From Bacteroidaceae bacterium (lineage in GTDB: Bacteria; Bacteroidota; Bacteroidia; Bacteroidales; Bacteroidaceae): a DNA stretch of 64,000 bases. The stretch covers positions 1 through 64,000 of the forward strand of contig CABIXF010000015.1 in the NCBI GenBank assembly GCA_902362595.1, in the 5' to 3' direction. Below are positions 19,511 through 28,711 of the stretch, one piece after another. A program made the position numbers and the translations under genes. The first letter of the stretch is position 1. Each line of letters begins with the position of its first letter. Under the pieces are notes generated by a model. That model worked only from the letters and a program-made list of their open reading frames with translations, was not told where the DNA came from and did not search any database.

Positions 19511-19577
19511 AAACTTTTAGTTGTTTGTCCGATAATTTTCATATCTTCGTATGGTATTAATCTTAAATGAGCTGTTT

Positions 19578-19952
19578 ATGAAGAAGCTGACACCAAAAGA
19601 AGAAGAAATAATGAATATCCTATGGACCCATGGCCCTTTGTTTATCCGTGAAATGTTGGCATTCTATTCGGAGCCGAAACCACATTACAATACAGTAGCT
19701 ACTCTGGTGAAGCTGTTGGTAGAAAAAGGCTTTGTCAGTTATCGTGCGTTTGGAAACACCTACCGTTATGAAGCAAAAATAACAGAAAATGAATACAAGG
19801 GTTCAGCTATCGGAGAGATTGTTTCTCAATATTTTGATAATTCTTATACCAAGGTTGTTTCTCAGTTTATTGAAGATGAGAAAATGAACTTGGAGGAACT
19901 GAAGCAGTTGATAGCTCAGATAGAGGAGGGGAAGAATAATCGTAAATTTTGA
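19578..19952 (+). CDS. BlaI/MecI/CopY-family transcriptional repressor
   Basis: Winged-helix repressor of about 124 residues. MKKLTPKEEEIMNILW is the usual start of the family. It is followed by a winged-helix region including NTVATLVKLLVEKGFVSYRAFG, then a C-terminal dimerisation helix. The ATG at 19551 is in frame but lies right at the expected transcription start, so 19578 is preferred. In this family the repressor is cleaved or released on a signal from the partner M56 membrane protease, encoded 4 bases downstream. Palindromes upstream are the likely operator. The signal may be envelope stress rather than a beta-lactam, since no beta-lactamase gene is near. Confidence 0.9.
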   Translation: MKKLTPKEEEIMNILWTHGPLFIREMLAFYSEPKPHYNTVATLVKLLVEKGFVSYRAFGNTYRYEAKITENEYKGSAIGEIVSQYFDNSYTKVVSQFIEDEKMNLEELKQLIAQIEEGKNNRKF

Positions 19953-19956
19953 ACCT

Positions 19957-21609
19957 ATGGTAGCCCTTTTAATCTATTTACTGAAAAGCTCTTTCTGCCT
20001 GACATTGTTCTATGGGTTCTATAAGCTACTTTGTGCTTCGACCACTCGCTTTTCCTTGAACCGATGGGTGTTGGTGGGCGGAATGTTGACCTGCCTGTTG
20101 TTGCCTTTCGTTTCTCTGGAATTAGAGCATGAACCTTTAGTGCAGTCTCCTTTTAGCCTTATGGAGGAATGGAAACAGCCTGTTGATGTAATATCTGCTT
20201 CTGCTACAGGTATGGTGGAGATTACTCAGAAGGAAGCCAATTATTGGGATTGGCTTGTGCTGTTGATGGTGGCTTATCTGTCGGGATGTGCCTTTATTCT
20301 TTTGCAATGGGTTGTAGGCTATATCCGTCTGTTCCGTTGGATAAACGGGCAGGAATATAAAGAATGTAATGGATTACGATGGGTGTTGTATGATATTCCT
20401 GTCCGTCCTTTTAGCTGGGGAACGTATATCGTCATGAACAGTCAGGAATATGAAGAATATTCTCCGGTCCGTTTGCATGAGGAAATGCATTGCCGGTATG
20501 GACATTGTTATGATAATCTGCTGATACAGTTTATTCTAATCTTTCATTGGTGGAATCCGTTGGTGTGGAAACTGAAGCATGAACTTAGTAGTGTTCATGA
20601 GTATCAGGCCGATGAAGGTGTACTGAATCAAGGCATCGATGTAAAAACATATCAATTGTTATTGGTGAGGAAAGCAGTGGGTTCAAGGCTCTACTCTATG
20701 GCTTGCGGTTTTACTCACAGTTCACTTAAAAAACGTATATCTATGATGTCGAAAAAAAGAAACAGTAAGTGGGTCCGGCTGCGTGTCTTGTTAGCCGTAC
20801 CTTTGGCTGCAGGGGTCGTGTATGCCTTTGCGAGGCCGGAAGTGAAAGAAACGGTAGCGGATTATGGCGCAGCTCTTCAAACGAAGCATCAAGGAAAAGA
20901 AAAATCCGGATTAATGGTGAGGGACACAGCACAGCAGCGGAATGCAGACAATCTGATGCTGGATCATATTTCGTCGGAAAAGGCGTATGTGCTGGAATTG
21001 TATTGTAACCAGCGGAATCAGTTTCTTTTCGGGCCTGAAAATCATATTTCAAAGAAGAAGTTTGTTGATTATGGAACCATGATGGACGAGGCCAAGAAGC
21101 AATTGAAAGACTCTTTCGTCAAATTGTATGCTGAGCAGAAAACGGAAATGTCTCCTATCGTTGTCCGTATTGTAGCAGACCGCAATACAAAGATGGGGGC
21201 GATAACTATTGCCAAGCAGAAACTGGTAAAAGCGTATGATGAGGTCAGACGGGAGCTTGCGAAAACTTATCCTCAGGAATTGGTGAATGAATGTTTGATT
21301 TCCCGTTTCTATTATGCTTCTCCGAAAGCATATGCGGATGTACCGGTGGGTGTGGCCGATAAGAGTGTTCCGTTGCCGGGATATGAAGTCCGATTTTTGA
21401 AAGATAATGTGATAGTAGGTGAGTTGGAGGATTTTTCTCTGGATGAACTTTCTTCGAAAATCAAGCAGTTATGTGAGGGAAATAAGGCTGAAAACCTTTC
21501 CGTTTCGCTAAAGATACCTTCAGATGCTTCTGAAGGGGTGGTATATGATATCAAGCAGGCATTACGTGACGGATATATGCTTAAACTGAATCTTATGAGT
21601 GGTTTTTAG
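19957..21609 (+). CDS. M56-family (BlaR1/MecR1-like) membrane metallopeptidase with ExbD-like tail
   Basis: Sensor protease of 550 residues. The N-terminal part has several membrane helices (starting LLIYLLKSSFCLTLFYGFYKLL) and a cytosolic zinc protease site, HEEMH in RLHEEMHCRYGH; a downstream Glu in HEYQADE may be the third ligand. A further helix (LRVLLAVPLAAGVVYAF) precedes about 250 periplasmic residues. Two stretches there, PIVVRIVADRNTKMGAI and LSVSLKIPSDASEGVV, resemble the ExbD periplasmic fold rather than the penicillin-binding domain of BlaR1. It pairs with the BlaI-like repressor 4 bases upstream. The signal sensed is unknown. Confidence 0.85.
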   Translation: MVALLIYLLKSSFCLTLFYGFYKLLCASTTRFSLNRWVLVGGMLTCLLLPFVSLELEHEPLVQSPFSLMEEWKQPVDVISASATGMVEITQKEANYWDWLVLLMVAYLSGCAFILLQWVVGYIRLFRWINGQEYKECNGLRWVLYDIPVRPFSWGTYIVMNSQEYEEYSPVRLHEEMHCRYGHCYDNLLIQFILIFHWWNPLVWKLKHELSSVHEYQADEGVLNQGIDVKTYQLLLVRKAVGSRLYSMACGFTHSSLKKRISMMSKKRNSKWVRLRVLLAVPLAAGVVYAFARPEVKETVADYGAALQTKHQGKEKSGLMVRDTAQQRNADNLMLDHISSEKAYVLELYCNQRNQFLFGPENHISKKKFVDYGTMMDEAKKQLKDSFVKLYAEQKTEMSPIVVRIVADRNTKMGAITIAKQKLVKAYDEVRRELAKTYPQELVNECLISRFYYASPKAYADVPVGVADKSVPLPGYEVRFLKDNVIVGELEDFSLDELSSKIKQLCEGNKAENLSVSLKIPSDASEGVVYDIKQALRDGYMLKLNLMSGF

Positions 21610-21657
21610 AATTGATTCGTGTAATAGTCTGTATTTGAAAACTTAGTTTTAAAATTT

Positions 21658-22710
21658 ATGAAACCTTTTTCCTTTTATTTAAGTCTTATATTCGTTGTAT
21701 CGGTGTTTGCTTCTTGTCAGAAGGATGGTAAAAGTATTGTTACTCCGGTATCCAGTGGTAGGCCTTATGAGGTACTGGTAGTTGCGGATGACAAATGTTG
21801 GAACAGTCCGGATAGTGCGCTTTTCCATGTACTTGATACCGATGTACCGGGATTGCCCCAACCGGAACGTTCTTTCCGGATTTCGAGAGTTCGTCCGGAG
21901 TATTTTGACCGTAGTACCCGTCTGTTCCGCAACATCATTATTGCGGATATTCAGGACATCTATACGCAAACCAAATTCAAGTATACCCGTGACGCGTATT
22001 CTTCTCCACAGATGATTATGACTATCCAGTCGCCGAATCAGGAAGAGTTTGCTGAATATGTATCCAAGAATGGACAGGTGATTATTGATTTCTTTACCCG
22101 GGCAGAAATGAACCGAGAAGTAAAACTGTTGGAGAAGAAGCATAATGATGTCTTGTCTGCCAAGGTACAAAGCTTTTTTGACTGTGATATCTGGATGCCG
22201 GTAGAACTGGCTTCGTACAAGGTTGGCCAACAGTTCTTGTGGGCTTCCAGCAACCTGAATGATTTGAACTTTGTTATCTACACTTATCCGTATACCAGCA
22301 AGGGAACTTTTACAAAGGCATATTTCATAGAAAAACGAGATTCTGTGATGAAAGCCAACATTCCGGGAGTAAAAGAAGGTATGTATATGGTGACTGCCGA
22401 TTCTATTTTTGTAGAAGCTCGTAATATTGCAGTGCAGGGTGATTATGCATATGAAGTACGCGGTTTGTGGGAGATGGAGAACGATGCGATGGGAGGCCCT
22501 TTCGTTTCACATGTTCGTGTTGACCGTACGAACGGTCGGATTGTCGTAGTAGAAGGTTTCGTTTATAATCCGGGCAAACTGAAACGTGACCAGATTCGTA
22601 AACTGAATGCTGCCCTTTATACGTTGAAACTTCCTCTAGAGAAAAAGACGGGAGAACTTCCTGTAGACAATCAGATTTCGGAAGAAAAGGTAATGAAAGA
22701 CAACTTATGA
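21658..22710 (+). CDS. DUF4837 family lipoprotein
   Basis: Envelope lipoprotein of 350 residues. The signal peptide ends at the lipobox FASC (Cys20). The mature part begins with a region reading GRPYEVLVVADDKCW, typical of DUF4837, a Bacteroidetes family of unknown function. The remainder mixes beta strands and helices, including DIWMPVELASYKVGQQFLW. It lies 48 bases after the M56 gene on the same strand; whether the two are linked is not clear. No enzymatic motif was recognised. Confidence 0.85.
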   Translation: MKPFSFYLSLIFVVSVFASCQKDGKSIVTPVSSGRPYEVLVVADDKCWNSPDSALFHVLDTDVPGLPQPERSFRISRVRPEYFDRSTRLFRNIIIADIQDIYTQTKFKYTRDAYSSPQMIMTIQSPNQEEFAEYVSKNGQVIIDFFTRAEMNREVKLLEKKHNDVLSAKVQSFFDCDIWMPVELASYKVGQQFLWASSNLNDLNFVIYTYPYTSKGTFTKAYFIEKRDSVMKANIPGVKEGMYMVTADSIFVEARNIAVQGDYAYEVRGLWEMENDAMGGPFVSHVRVDRTNGRIVVVEGFVYNPGKLKRDQIRKLNAALYTLKLPLEKKTGELPVDNQISEEKVMKDNL

Positions 22711-22845
22711 AAGATAGTACATTTATTATATCGTTGATTAGCACTCTATTGTCCCGTTGTAAAAGCATAAATTGAATTCGAAACCGGAATTTCCCCTGTT
22801 TGGGCTGCCCAACCTTATTTGCGGGAGATATCTAGAGATACAAAA

Positions 22846-22887
22846 AGCCAACTAATCCATAATGCTGTGTGTGTGAATTAGTTGGCT
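22846..22887. terminator. Bidirectional terminator between DUF4837 and MATE genes
   Basis: Perfect 11-base arms AGCCAACTAAT (22846-22856) and ATTAGTTGGCT (22877-22887). The U run is better on the minus strand. Confidence 0.65.
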
Positions 22888-22925
22888 GACTTTATAACAT
22901 TTAATGAATAGCCTTTTTTATATCC

Positions 22926-24257
22926 TTAAATTCGTTTCCTTTGCCAGCTTCCTTTTTTCAGGTAAATATAACTCAGCAGGCCGATGGCTCCGGCATATAC
23001 ATGTTCGGAGAACCAGCATACGGCTACGTCCATTTTCAGGAGCAGAATGATGAGGACGATGAAAATCAGGTAGCAGGTCAGGGCAATCATCTCCAGCAGA
23101 AAAGCAGCCCGGGTATCGCCTGTACCCGATACAGATTGGAAGAAAATAAATCCGGCACACTGGAAGAGATAGCTGGAGCAGAGTACCCAAAGCGTAGGGA
23201 CGGCGGCATCTACCAGGTCGGGCATGTCGGTGTAGATACGGAGTACATACGTAGGCAGACAGGCTATCAGCAGGATGACAGGCCAGACAATGTAGGTGCA
23301 GAGCCGTACGTGCTGCCGGATGGTCGGCATGACATAGCGTGCTTCTCCGGCTCCAAGCAGGTTGCTGACAAGAGCGCTACAGGTGGAGGCAAAAGCCGTA
23401 ATGGTCATGAACGGCACGCTCGACACGTTGCGTACGATGTTGGTGATGGCCAGTGAACGTTCGCCCAGGTGCTCGATGAAGATGAAGAACAGAAACCAGG
23501 TGCTGATGGATACCGCATTCTGTATCATGGTCCATAGCGATACGCTCATGATGCGTTTCAGTTCTGCCCATCGGAACTTCACCAGTTGGTTCAGTCCGTA
23601 TTTGGTACAGTCCACCTGCCGAACGGTGTAGACGATGAAAAAGAGCATGGATACCAGTTCTGCCAGTGAAGAACCGATGGCTGCTCCGGCAATGCCCAAC
23701 GCCGGAAATCCCAGTTTCCCGAATACGAGGATATAATTGAATACCACGTTCGATGTGACCATAACGATGGAGTTGAGCGTGAGGGTCTTGGTCTGGGTGG
23801 TGCCTACAAAGAAAGCCCGGAACATAATAGCCACGAACGAGAAGAAAAATCCGAATACCCGCCAGTTGATGTAGCTCACGGCTGCCTCACAGACCCGGGG
23901 AGACGCTACTACGTGCGACAATATCCAGGGAGAAAACAGTTGGGACAGGGTGAACATGACCAGTGCCATGGCCAGCAGGAAGTAAATTCCCTGATAGAAA
24001 ATGGAACCGATTTTCCGGAAATTACCTTCTCCGTTGCGACGGGCAATCAGAATCTGCGAGCCGATGCTGAAACCGAATCCCAGCATGAAGATGGCCAGGT
24101 AATATACGCCCGCAATGGCCGAAGCACCCAATTCCACTTCGCCCACCCGCCCCATGAAGGCCGTATCGGTCATGCCGATGAGTTGTTCCATGAGCAGACT
24201 GATCAAGATGGGGTAAGCCACCTTCCATATTTCGCGGTTGGTATATTTCGTATGCAT
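22926..24257 (-). CDS. MATE-family efflux transporter
   Basis: Inner membrane multidrug and toxin extrusion antiporter of 443 residues with about 12 helices in two repeats. Near the N-terminus, IWKVAYPILISLLMEQLIG and MTDTAFMGRVGEVELGASAI match the family start. The GFSIGSQILIARRNGEGN segment is characteristic of the first half. It uses a sodium or proton gradient; the substrate is unknown. A TATCTTTG box lies 36 bases before the ATG. It is the first of three MATE genes in the window and is not adjacent to the other two. Confidence 0.92.
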   Translation of the reverse strand: MHTKYTNREIWKVAYPILISLLMEQLIGMTDTAFMGRVGEVELGASAIAGVYYLAIFMLGFGFSIGSQILIARRNGEGNFRKIGSIFYQGIYFLLAMALVMFTLSQLFSPWILSHVVASPRVCEAAVSYINWRVFGFFFSFVAIMFRAFFVGTTQTKTLTLNSIVMVTSNVVFNYILVFGKLGFPALGIAGAAIGSSLAELVSMLFFIVYTVRQVDCTKYGLNQLVKFRWAELKRIMSVSLWTMIQNAVSISTWFLFFIFIEHLGERSLAITNIVRNVSSVPFMTITAFASTCSALVSNLLGAGEARYVMPTIRQHVRLCTYIVWPVILLIACLPTYVLRIYTDMPDLVDAAVPTLWVLCSSYLFQCAGFIFFQSVSGTGDTRAAFLLEMIALTCYLIFIVLIILLLKMDVAVCWFSEHVYAGAIGLLSYIYLKKGSWQRKRI

Positions 24258-24292
24258 AAAAAACGGATATCAGATGATGGGGAAATGTGGTG

Positions 24293-24300
24293 CAAAGATA
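24293..24300 (-). promoter_or_regulatory. Probable -7 box of the MATE gene
   Basis: TATCTTTG reading leftwards. It lies next to the rpsP terminator and has no clear TTTG partner. Confidence 0.4.
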
Positions 24301-24313
24301 CGATAATTCTGCA

Positions 24314-24349
24314 TAAAAAAAGACCATCCTTTTGCAAGGACAGTCTTTT
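24314..24349 (-). terminator. Terminator of rpsP
   Basis: AAAAGAC (24318-24324) pairs with GTCTTTT (24343-24349), with an inner TCCT/AGGA pairing. A U run follows on the minus strand. Confidence 0.8.
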
Positions 24350-24373
24350 GTTTGTCTTTTTCTGAAAGAAGAA

Positions 24374-24934
24374 TTATGCTTCAGCAGGAGCTTCTGTAGC
24401 AGCTTCTTCAGCAGGAGCAGCAGCTTCTTCTTCTGCCTTGGCAGCAGCCTCAGCTTCAGCTTTTGCAGCAGCTTCAGCAGCTTTCTTTTCAGCTACCTTC
24501 TTCGCGATTTCTTCGTTTACTTTCTTTTCAGCTTCCAAACGTGCTTTAGCTTCAGCTTTCTTAGCTTCTTCTTCTTTAGCTTTCAAAGCAGCCAAACCTG
24601 ACTGTTTGTTTTCTTTCCAAGCGTTGAATTTAGCTTCAGCCTGTGCTTCATCGAATGCGCCTTTAGCTACACCGCCCAGCAGGTGTTTCTTCATGTACAC
24701 ACCTTCGCGAGACAAGATGTTGCGTACTGTGTCAGTAGGCTGTGCACCTACCATTACCCAGTGTAATGCACGTTCAAAATTCAAATCTACTGTGGCAGGA
24801 TTGGTGTTCGGATTGTAAGTACCAATTTTTTCAGTAAATCTACCATCACGTGGTGCTCTTGCGTCTGCAATAACAATTGAATAGAACGCATATCCTTTGC
24901 GTCCGTTTCTTTGCAATCTGATTTTAGTTGCCAT
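24374..24934 (-). CDS. rpsP: 30S ribosomal protein S16 with long Ala/Glu/Lys tail
   Basis: Small-subunit assembly protein. Residues 1-85 are a normal S16 ([51 protein letters not shown]). A further 100 residues form a low-complexity tail of Ala, Glu and Lys, predicted helical, ending ATEAPAEA. S16 is 80-90 residues in most bacteria; Bacteroidetes S16 proteins are often longer. The gene is monocistronic with a well-formed promoter and a 5' hairpin. The tail's role is unknown. Confidence 0.96.
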   Translation of the reverse strand: MATKIRLQRNGRKGYAFYSIVIADARAPRDGRFTEKIGTYNPNTNPATVDLNFERALHWVMVGAQPTDTVRNILSREGVYMKKHLLGGVAKGAFDEAQAEAKFNAWKENKQSGLAALKAKEEEAKKAEAKARLEAEKKVNEEIAKKVAEKKAAEAAAKAEAEAAAKAEEEAAAPAEEAATEAPAEA

Positions 24935-24975
24935 TTTTCTTAATTAGTTTTTTTAATGTAAATGATTTGAATTAT

Positions 24976-24998
24976 GCTAATAACCCGTATTAGCGGGT
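24976..24998 (-). promoter_or_regulatory. Alternative hairpins at the 5' end of the rpsP leader
   Basis: GCTAATA (24976-24982), ACCCG (24983-24987), TATTAGC (24988-24994) and CGGGT (24994-24998) interleave. The first pairs with the third, or the second with the fourth. Transcription is expected to start near 24997, so the first hairpin would sit at the very 5' end of the mRNA. Confidence 0.5.
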
Positions 24999-24999
24999 G

Positions 25000-25030
25000 C
25001 AAAGGTACAACTTTTCTTTTGTTCTACAAA
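25000..25030 (-). promoter_or_regulatory. Bacteroides-type promoter of rpsP
   Basis: Reading leftwards, TTTG (25030-25027) and TACCTTTG (25007-25000) are separated by 19 bases, a full match to the Bacteroides -33/-7 consensus. Confidence 0.75.
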
Positions 25031-25042
25031 TAGTTGCGCCAA

Positions 25043-25882
25043 TTATTTATTGATTTCGCGCAGCCATTTTTCCAGTTCGCCCGTCCATTGGCGTTTGTAA
25101 GGGAAACTGTCGTTGTATCCCCAGCCGTGTCCTCCCACCGGATAGATGTGCAGGCTGGCGGGGACTTTATTGTTGACGAGGGCAGTGTAGTAGTTTACGC
25201 TGTTGGCCACGGGAACCACCGTGTCATCGCTGCTGTGCAGGATGAAGGCCGGTGGGGTCTGTGGGTTGACCTGCTGTTCGTTGGAATATTTTTGTTCCAG
25301 TTCCTTCGAAGGATTCCTGCCTAACAAATCATCATGGGAGCCTGTATGTGTGTAGCCCGGGTCCATGGTGATGACCGGATAGAACAGAATCTGGAAATCC
25401 GGGCGGGTTTCTGCATCCGTGAAATGAGTGGCTACCGTACTGGCCAGATGCCCTCCTGCCGACGATCCCATGATACCCAGCTTCTTCACATTCCATTCTG
25501 TGGTGTGCTGCTGCATGATGCGGAGGGCTTGCTGGGCATCGCTCAGCGGCACTTCGTGATGTCCGTTGGGCATGCGGTAGCGTAGCACGGCATAAGTGAT
25601 GCCTTGGCTGTTGAACCAGGCGGCCATATCGTGGCCTTCGTGTCCCATGGCCAAAGTCCAGTATCCTCCTCCGGGGCAGGCCACGATGGCCATCCCGTTA
25701 CTTTTTTCTGCCGGATAGACGGTCAGCACGGGTTCTTCCACGTAAAGCGGTCCATCTTTTACCTGTTGGGTCATTTCGTTGGTGTTGGGGGCACCATCGG
25801 GCCATATCTTGATTTCAATGCCTTTTTGGGCAAAGAGGTGGCTGGATATCAGCAGCCACCCCATGAGCAGTAGTTTTTTCAT
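25043..25882 (-). CDS. Secreted alpha/beta hydrolase (esterase-like)
   Basis: Exported esterase or peptidase-like hydrolase of 279 residues with a signal peptide (MKKLLLMGWLLISSHLFAQ). The oxyanion region is CPGGGYW, the nucleophile elbow is GSSAGG, the acid is probably the Asp in LHSSDDTVVP, and the His lies in GGHGWG. It resembles the acetyl-xylan esterase/BD-FAE-type group within the alpha/beta hydrolases, but the substrate is not evident. It lies 19 bases downstream of the OPT transporter on the same strand and is probably co-transcribed, which may join hydrolysis in the periplasm to uptake. Confidence 0.88.
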   Translation of the reverse strand: MKKLLLMGWLLISSHLFAQKGIEIKIWPDGAPNTNEMTQQVKDGPLYVEEPVLTVYPAEKSNGMAIVACPGGGYWTLAMGHEGHDMAAWFNSQGITYAVLRYRMPNGHHEVPLSDAQQALRIMQQHTTEWNVKKLGIMGSSAGGHLASTVATHFTDAETRPDFQILFYPVITMDPGYTHTGSHDDLLGRNPSKELEQKYSNEQQVNPQTPPAFILHSSDDTVVPVANSVNYYTALVNNKVPASLHIYPVGGHGWGYNDSFPYKRQWTGELEKWLREINK

Positions 25883-25901
25883 GTGTCGTATGAGTCTGAG
25901 G

Positions 25902-27890
25902 TTATTTTTTCAGTTTCATGCTGGCCTTGACCAGATAGGCTATCAGCAGCAGATAGACAATTAGTGATACCAGCTCACTCATCGGATTGCTCAGCCATTC
26001 CTCGTGGATGAGGTTGATGTTGCAATAGCGCATGATGGCACTTACCACTCCCATCAGAGCACCTCCGGCAATGAATCCGGAAGCCAGCAGCGTACCTTTT
26101 TCGCCGCGTGCCGTGTTGACGGCTTCGTCCTTGCTGCGGGAAGTCACGTACCAGTTGATGGCTCCACCCACCAGCAACGGGAGGTTCAGTTCCAAGGGGA
26201 TGAACATACCCAGCGCGAAGGCCAGGGCAGGCACCTTGCAGAAGGTCAGTACCAGTGCCAGTACCGCACCGATGCCATAGAGCAACCATGGGGCACCTAC
26301 TCCGTTCATCAGCGGGTCGATGACAGCTGCCATGGCGTTGGCCTGTGGGGCAGCCAGTTGTCCGCTGGTGAATCCATACGAATCGTTCAGTACCATGATG
26401 ACGCCGCCTACGGTAGCTGCCGAAACCAGTGTGCCGAGGAACTTCCAGCTTTCCTGCTTCTTGGGTGTGCTACCCAGCCAATAACCGATTTTCAGGTCGG
26501 TGATGAAACCGCCGGCCATGGACAATGCAGTGCAGACCACGCCACCCATTACCAGTGAAGCCACCATACCCGTGGCACCTTTCAGGCCCACGGCCACCAT
26601 GATGACGGAAGCCAGAATCAAGGTCATCAGGGTCATGCCCGATACCGGGTTCGTACCGACGATGGCGATGGCATTGGCCGCCACGGTGGTGAAGAGGAAG
26701 GAGATTCCCGCTACCAGCAGGATGGCTACTACAGTATGTAGGATGTTGCCTTGCATCACGTCGAAATAGAAGAAGAGTACCACGAGCAACAGGGTGAACA
26801 AAGAACCGAAGGCGATGATTTTCATGGACAGGTCTTTCTGTGTGCGTTCCACACTTTCTTCGGTCTTCTTTCCTTTCATCTCATTGGCAGCCAAGCTGAC
26901 CGCACTCTTGATGATGCCCCATGAACGTACGATACCGATGATACCTGCCATGGCGATACCTCCGATACCGATGCTCTTGGCATATTCCTTGAAGATGAGT
27001 TCGGGCGACATGTCTTTCACGGCCATGGTGATGTCCGGATTCCAGGCATTCAGCACCTGGTCGCCCCAGAACAGGGAGATACCTGGAACGATGACCCACC
27101 ATACCACCAGGGAGCCGGCACAGATGATGGCCGCATATTTCAGGCCGACGATGTAACCGAGTCCCAGTACGGCAGCTCCCGTATTGATTTTGAAAACCAG
27201 TTTGAACTTGTCGGCAATGGTCTCGCCCCATCCACAGATACGGCTTGTAAAGTTCTCGTTCCACCAGCCGAACGTACCCACGATGAAGTCGTACAGACCG
27301 CCTACCAGTCCGGCCATGAGCAACGGTTTGGCCTGGTCACCTCCCTTTTCACCCGATACAAGTACCTGGGTACTGGCGGTCGCTTCCGGGAAGGGATATT
27401 CCCCGTGTTTGTCTTTCACGAAATATTTGCGGAACGGAATCAGGAACAGGATGCCCAGCACGCCGCCCAGCAGGGAGCTGATGAACATCTGCATGAAGTT
27501 GACCGTCATTTCCGGATATTTTTCCTGCAGAATGTAGAGGGCCGGCAGGGTAAAGATGGCTCCTGCCACGATGACGCCCGAGCAGGCACCGATGGACTGG
27601 ATCATGACGTTTTCACCCAGTGCGCCTTTGCGTTTGGTGGCACTGGAAATGCCCACGGCAATGATGGCGATAGGGATGGCTGCTTCGAACACCTGTCCCA
27701 CTTTCAGGCCCAGGTAAGCGGCGGCAGCCGAGAAGATGACGGCCATGACAAGTCCCCATGTCACGGACCACAGGTTTACTTCAGGATACGTTTTTCCGGG
27801 AGACATGAGTGGTTCGTATTTTTCTCCCGGTTTGAGCGGACGGAACGCGTTGTCGGGCAATCCCGTCGGTTTTTCTTGTGTCTCTTTCAT
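25902..27890 (-). CDS. OPT-family oligopeptide transporter
   Basis: Inner membrane transporter of 662 residues with about 14-16 helices. The N-terminus reads PEVNLWSVTWGLVMAVIFSA, followed by AAYLGLKVGQVFEAAIPIAI, typical of the prokaryotic OPT family (oligopeptides or metal chelates). The second half carries ATVGGVIMVLNDSYGF and AQPQANAMAAVI-like segments; here the latter reads APQANAMAAVIDPLMNG. It is the first gene of a two-gene unit with the secreted hydrolase. A promoter with both boxes lies upstream. The substrate is unknown; short peptides are the default for the family. Confidence 0.93.
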   Translation of the reverse strand: MKETQEKPTGLPDNAFRPLKPGEKYEPLMSPGKTYPEVNLWSVTWGLVMAVIFSAAAAYLGLKVGQVFEAAIPIAIIAVGISSATKRKGALGENVMIQSIGACSGVIVAGAIFTLPALYILQEKYPEMTVNFMQMFISSLLGGVLGILFLIPFRKYFVKDKHGEYPFPEATASTQVLVSGEKGGDQAKPLLMAGLVGGLYDFIVGTFGWWNENFTSRICGWGETIADKFKLVFKINTGAAVLGLGYIVGLKYAAIICAGSLVVWWVIVPGISLFWGDQVLNAWNPDITMAVKDMSPELIFKEYAKSIGIGGIAMAGIIGIVRSWGIIKSAVSLAANEMKGKKTEESVERTQKDLSMKIIAFGSLFTLLLVVLFFYFDVMQGNILHTVVAILLVAGISFLFTTVAANAIAIVGTNPVSGMTLMTLILASVIMVAVGLKGATGMVASLVMGGVVCTALSMAGGFITDLKIGYWLGSTPKKQESWKFLGTLVSAATVGGVIMVLNDSYGFTSGQLAAPQANAMAAVIDPLMNGVGAPWLLYGIGAVLALVLTFCKVPALAFALGMFIPLELNLPLLVGGAINWYVTSRSKDEAVNTARGEKGTLLASGFIAGGALMGVVSAIMRYCNINLIHEEWLSNPMSELVSLIVYLLLIAYLVKASMKLKK

Positions 27891-27934
27891 GAATAATATT
27901 GCATTATGATTTGATTAATATTCTTTCGGGTGTC

Positions 27935-27968
27935 CAAAAGTAGTAAAAATCATTCATATTCATGCAAA
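27935..27968 (-). promoter_or_regulatory. Bacteroides-type promoter of the OPT gene
   Basis: Reading leftwards, TTTG (27968-27965) and TACTTTTG (27942-27935) are separated by 22 bases. Confidence 0.55.
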
Positions 27969-28140
27969 AGGCTCCTTATTTTTGCGCTGTAGAAAAACGC
28001 AAGTACGTTTCAGATAGAATGCTTTTACGCTTGAAGGGAAGCACTAGTTTGTTTGAGGTAAAACGCAAAGGTGCATTAATCAAAACTCTTTGACATTTCA
28101 GATTGAGCGTAAGTACGTGGTTAAAGACGGTTTTAGACCA
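27969..28140. other. Intergenic region with repeated words
   Basis: No gene seen. AAGTACGT occurs at 28001-28008 and 28111-28118, each just after a GCRY-type word, and TTTCAGAT occurs at 28008-28015 and 28096-28103. This may be a weak regulatory duplication or chance. Confidence 0.3.
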
Positions 28141-28178
28141 TAATAAAACAGGAGAAACACCCGCAGATGTTCCTCCTG
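28141..28178 (-). terminator. Terminator of the DUF1573 gene
   Basis: CAGGAGAAACA (28149-28159) pairs with TGTTCCTCCTG (28168-28178) with one mismatch. On the minus strand it is followed by a T-rich tract. Confidence 0.7.
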
Positions 28179-28203
28179 AATAAGTATGAAAAACGACTGT
28201 ATT

Positions 28204-28608
28204 TTAGTTGTTTGCATCGGCTGATGCCGGTGTCATGTCTCCCTCTACTACCAAGCGGGTGATTTCGTTCTTGGAGTTGGTGCGCAGGGTGATGGTCTTG
28301 CGGAAATGTCCGGGGAATTTGCCGGCTCCGTTGTAAGTCACTGTCACCTCACCGCTTTCACCCGGTTTGATGGGTTCTTTCGGATACTGAGGTACGGTAC
28401 ATCCGCACGAAGCGATGGCCTGATGAATTACCAGTGGTCCGTCGCCCGTATTGGTGAACTTGAATTTGCAAGTCACTTTCGGACTGCTTTCAGAGAAAGA
28501 GCCAAAGTTGTATGTAGTTTTTTCAAACGTAATCTGTGCTGTTCCCTGTGCGATGACGAACAGGATGTTCATTACGCACAACAAGGTAGTAAATAAAATC
28601 TTCTTCAT
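28204..28608 (-). CDS. DUF1573 secreted protein
   Basis: Small exported protein of 134 residues with a signal peptide ending near VIAQG. The mature part is a single Ig-like (ASH/DUF1573) sandwich: AQITFEKTTYNFGSF, then CKFKFTNTGDGPLVIHQAIA, SCGCTVPQYPKEPIKPGES and GKFPGHFRKTITLRTNS. The SCGCT motif with two Cys is a hallmark of the family. The function is unknown; these proteins are abundant in Bacteroidetes envelopes. It is monocistronic, with a terminator and a TATCTTTG box. Confidence 0.92.
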   Translation of the reverse strand: MKKILFTTLLCVMNILFVIAQGTAQITFEKTTYNFGSFSESSPKVTCKFKFTNTGDGPLVIHQAIASCGCTVPQYPKEPIKPGESGEVTVTYNGAGKFPGHFRKTITLRTNSKNEITRLVVEGDMTPASADANN

Positions 28609-28645
28609 TTTCTTTTGTTTTTAATCCTTACTCTTGACAACTTCG

Positions 28646-28653
28646 CAAAGATA
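28646..28653 (-). promoter_or_regulatory. Probable -7 box of the DUF1573 gene
   Basis: TATCTTTG reading leftwards, 38 bases before the start. Confidence 0.45.
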
Positions 28654-28711
28654 GTGTTTTTATGCTAAAGGGGTATGTTTGTGCAGTTTTATTAACATAC
28701 TTGAAGTGTTG

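Noticed and set aside
27969..28140. Riboswitch or small RNA in the gap before DUF1573
   Set aside because: Only two repeated 8-base words; no terminator or consistent stems reading from a promoter.
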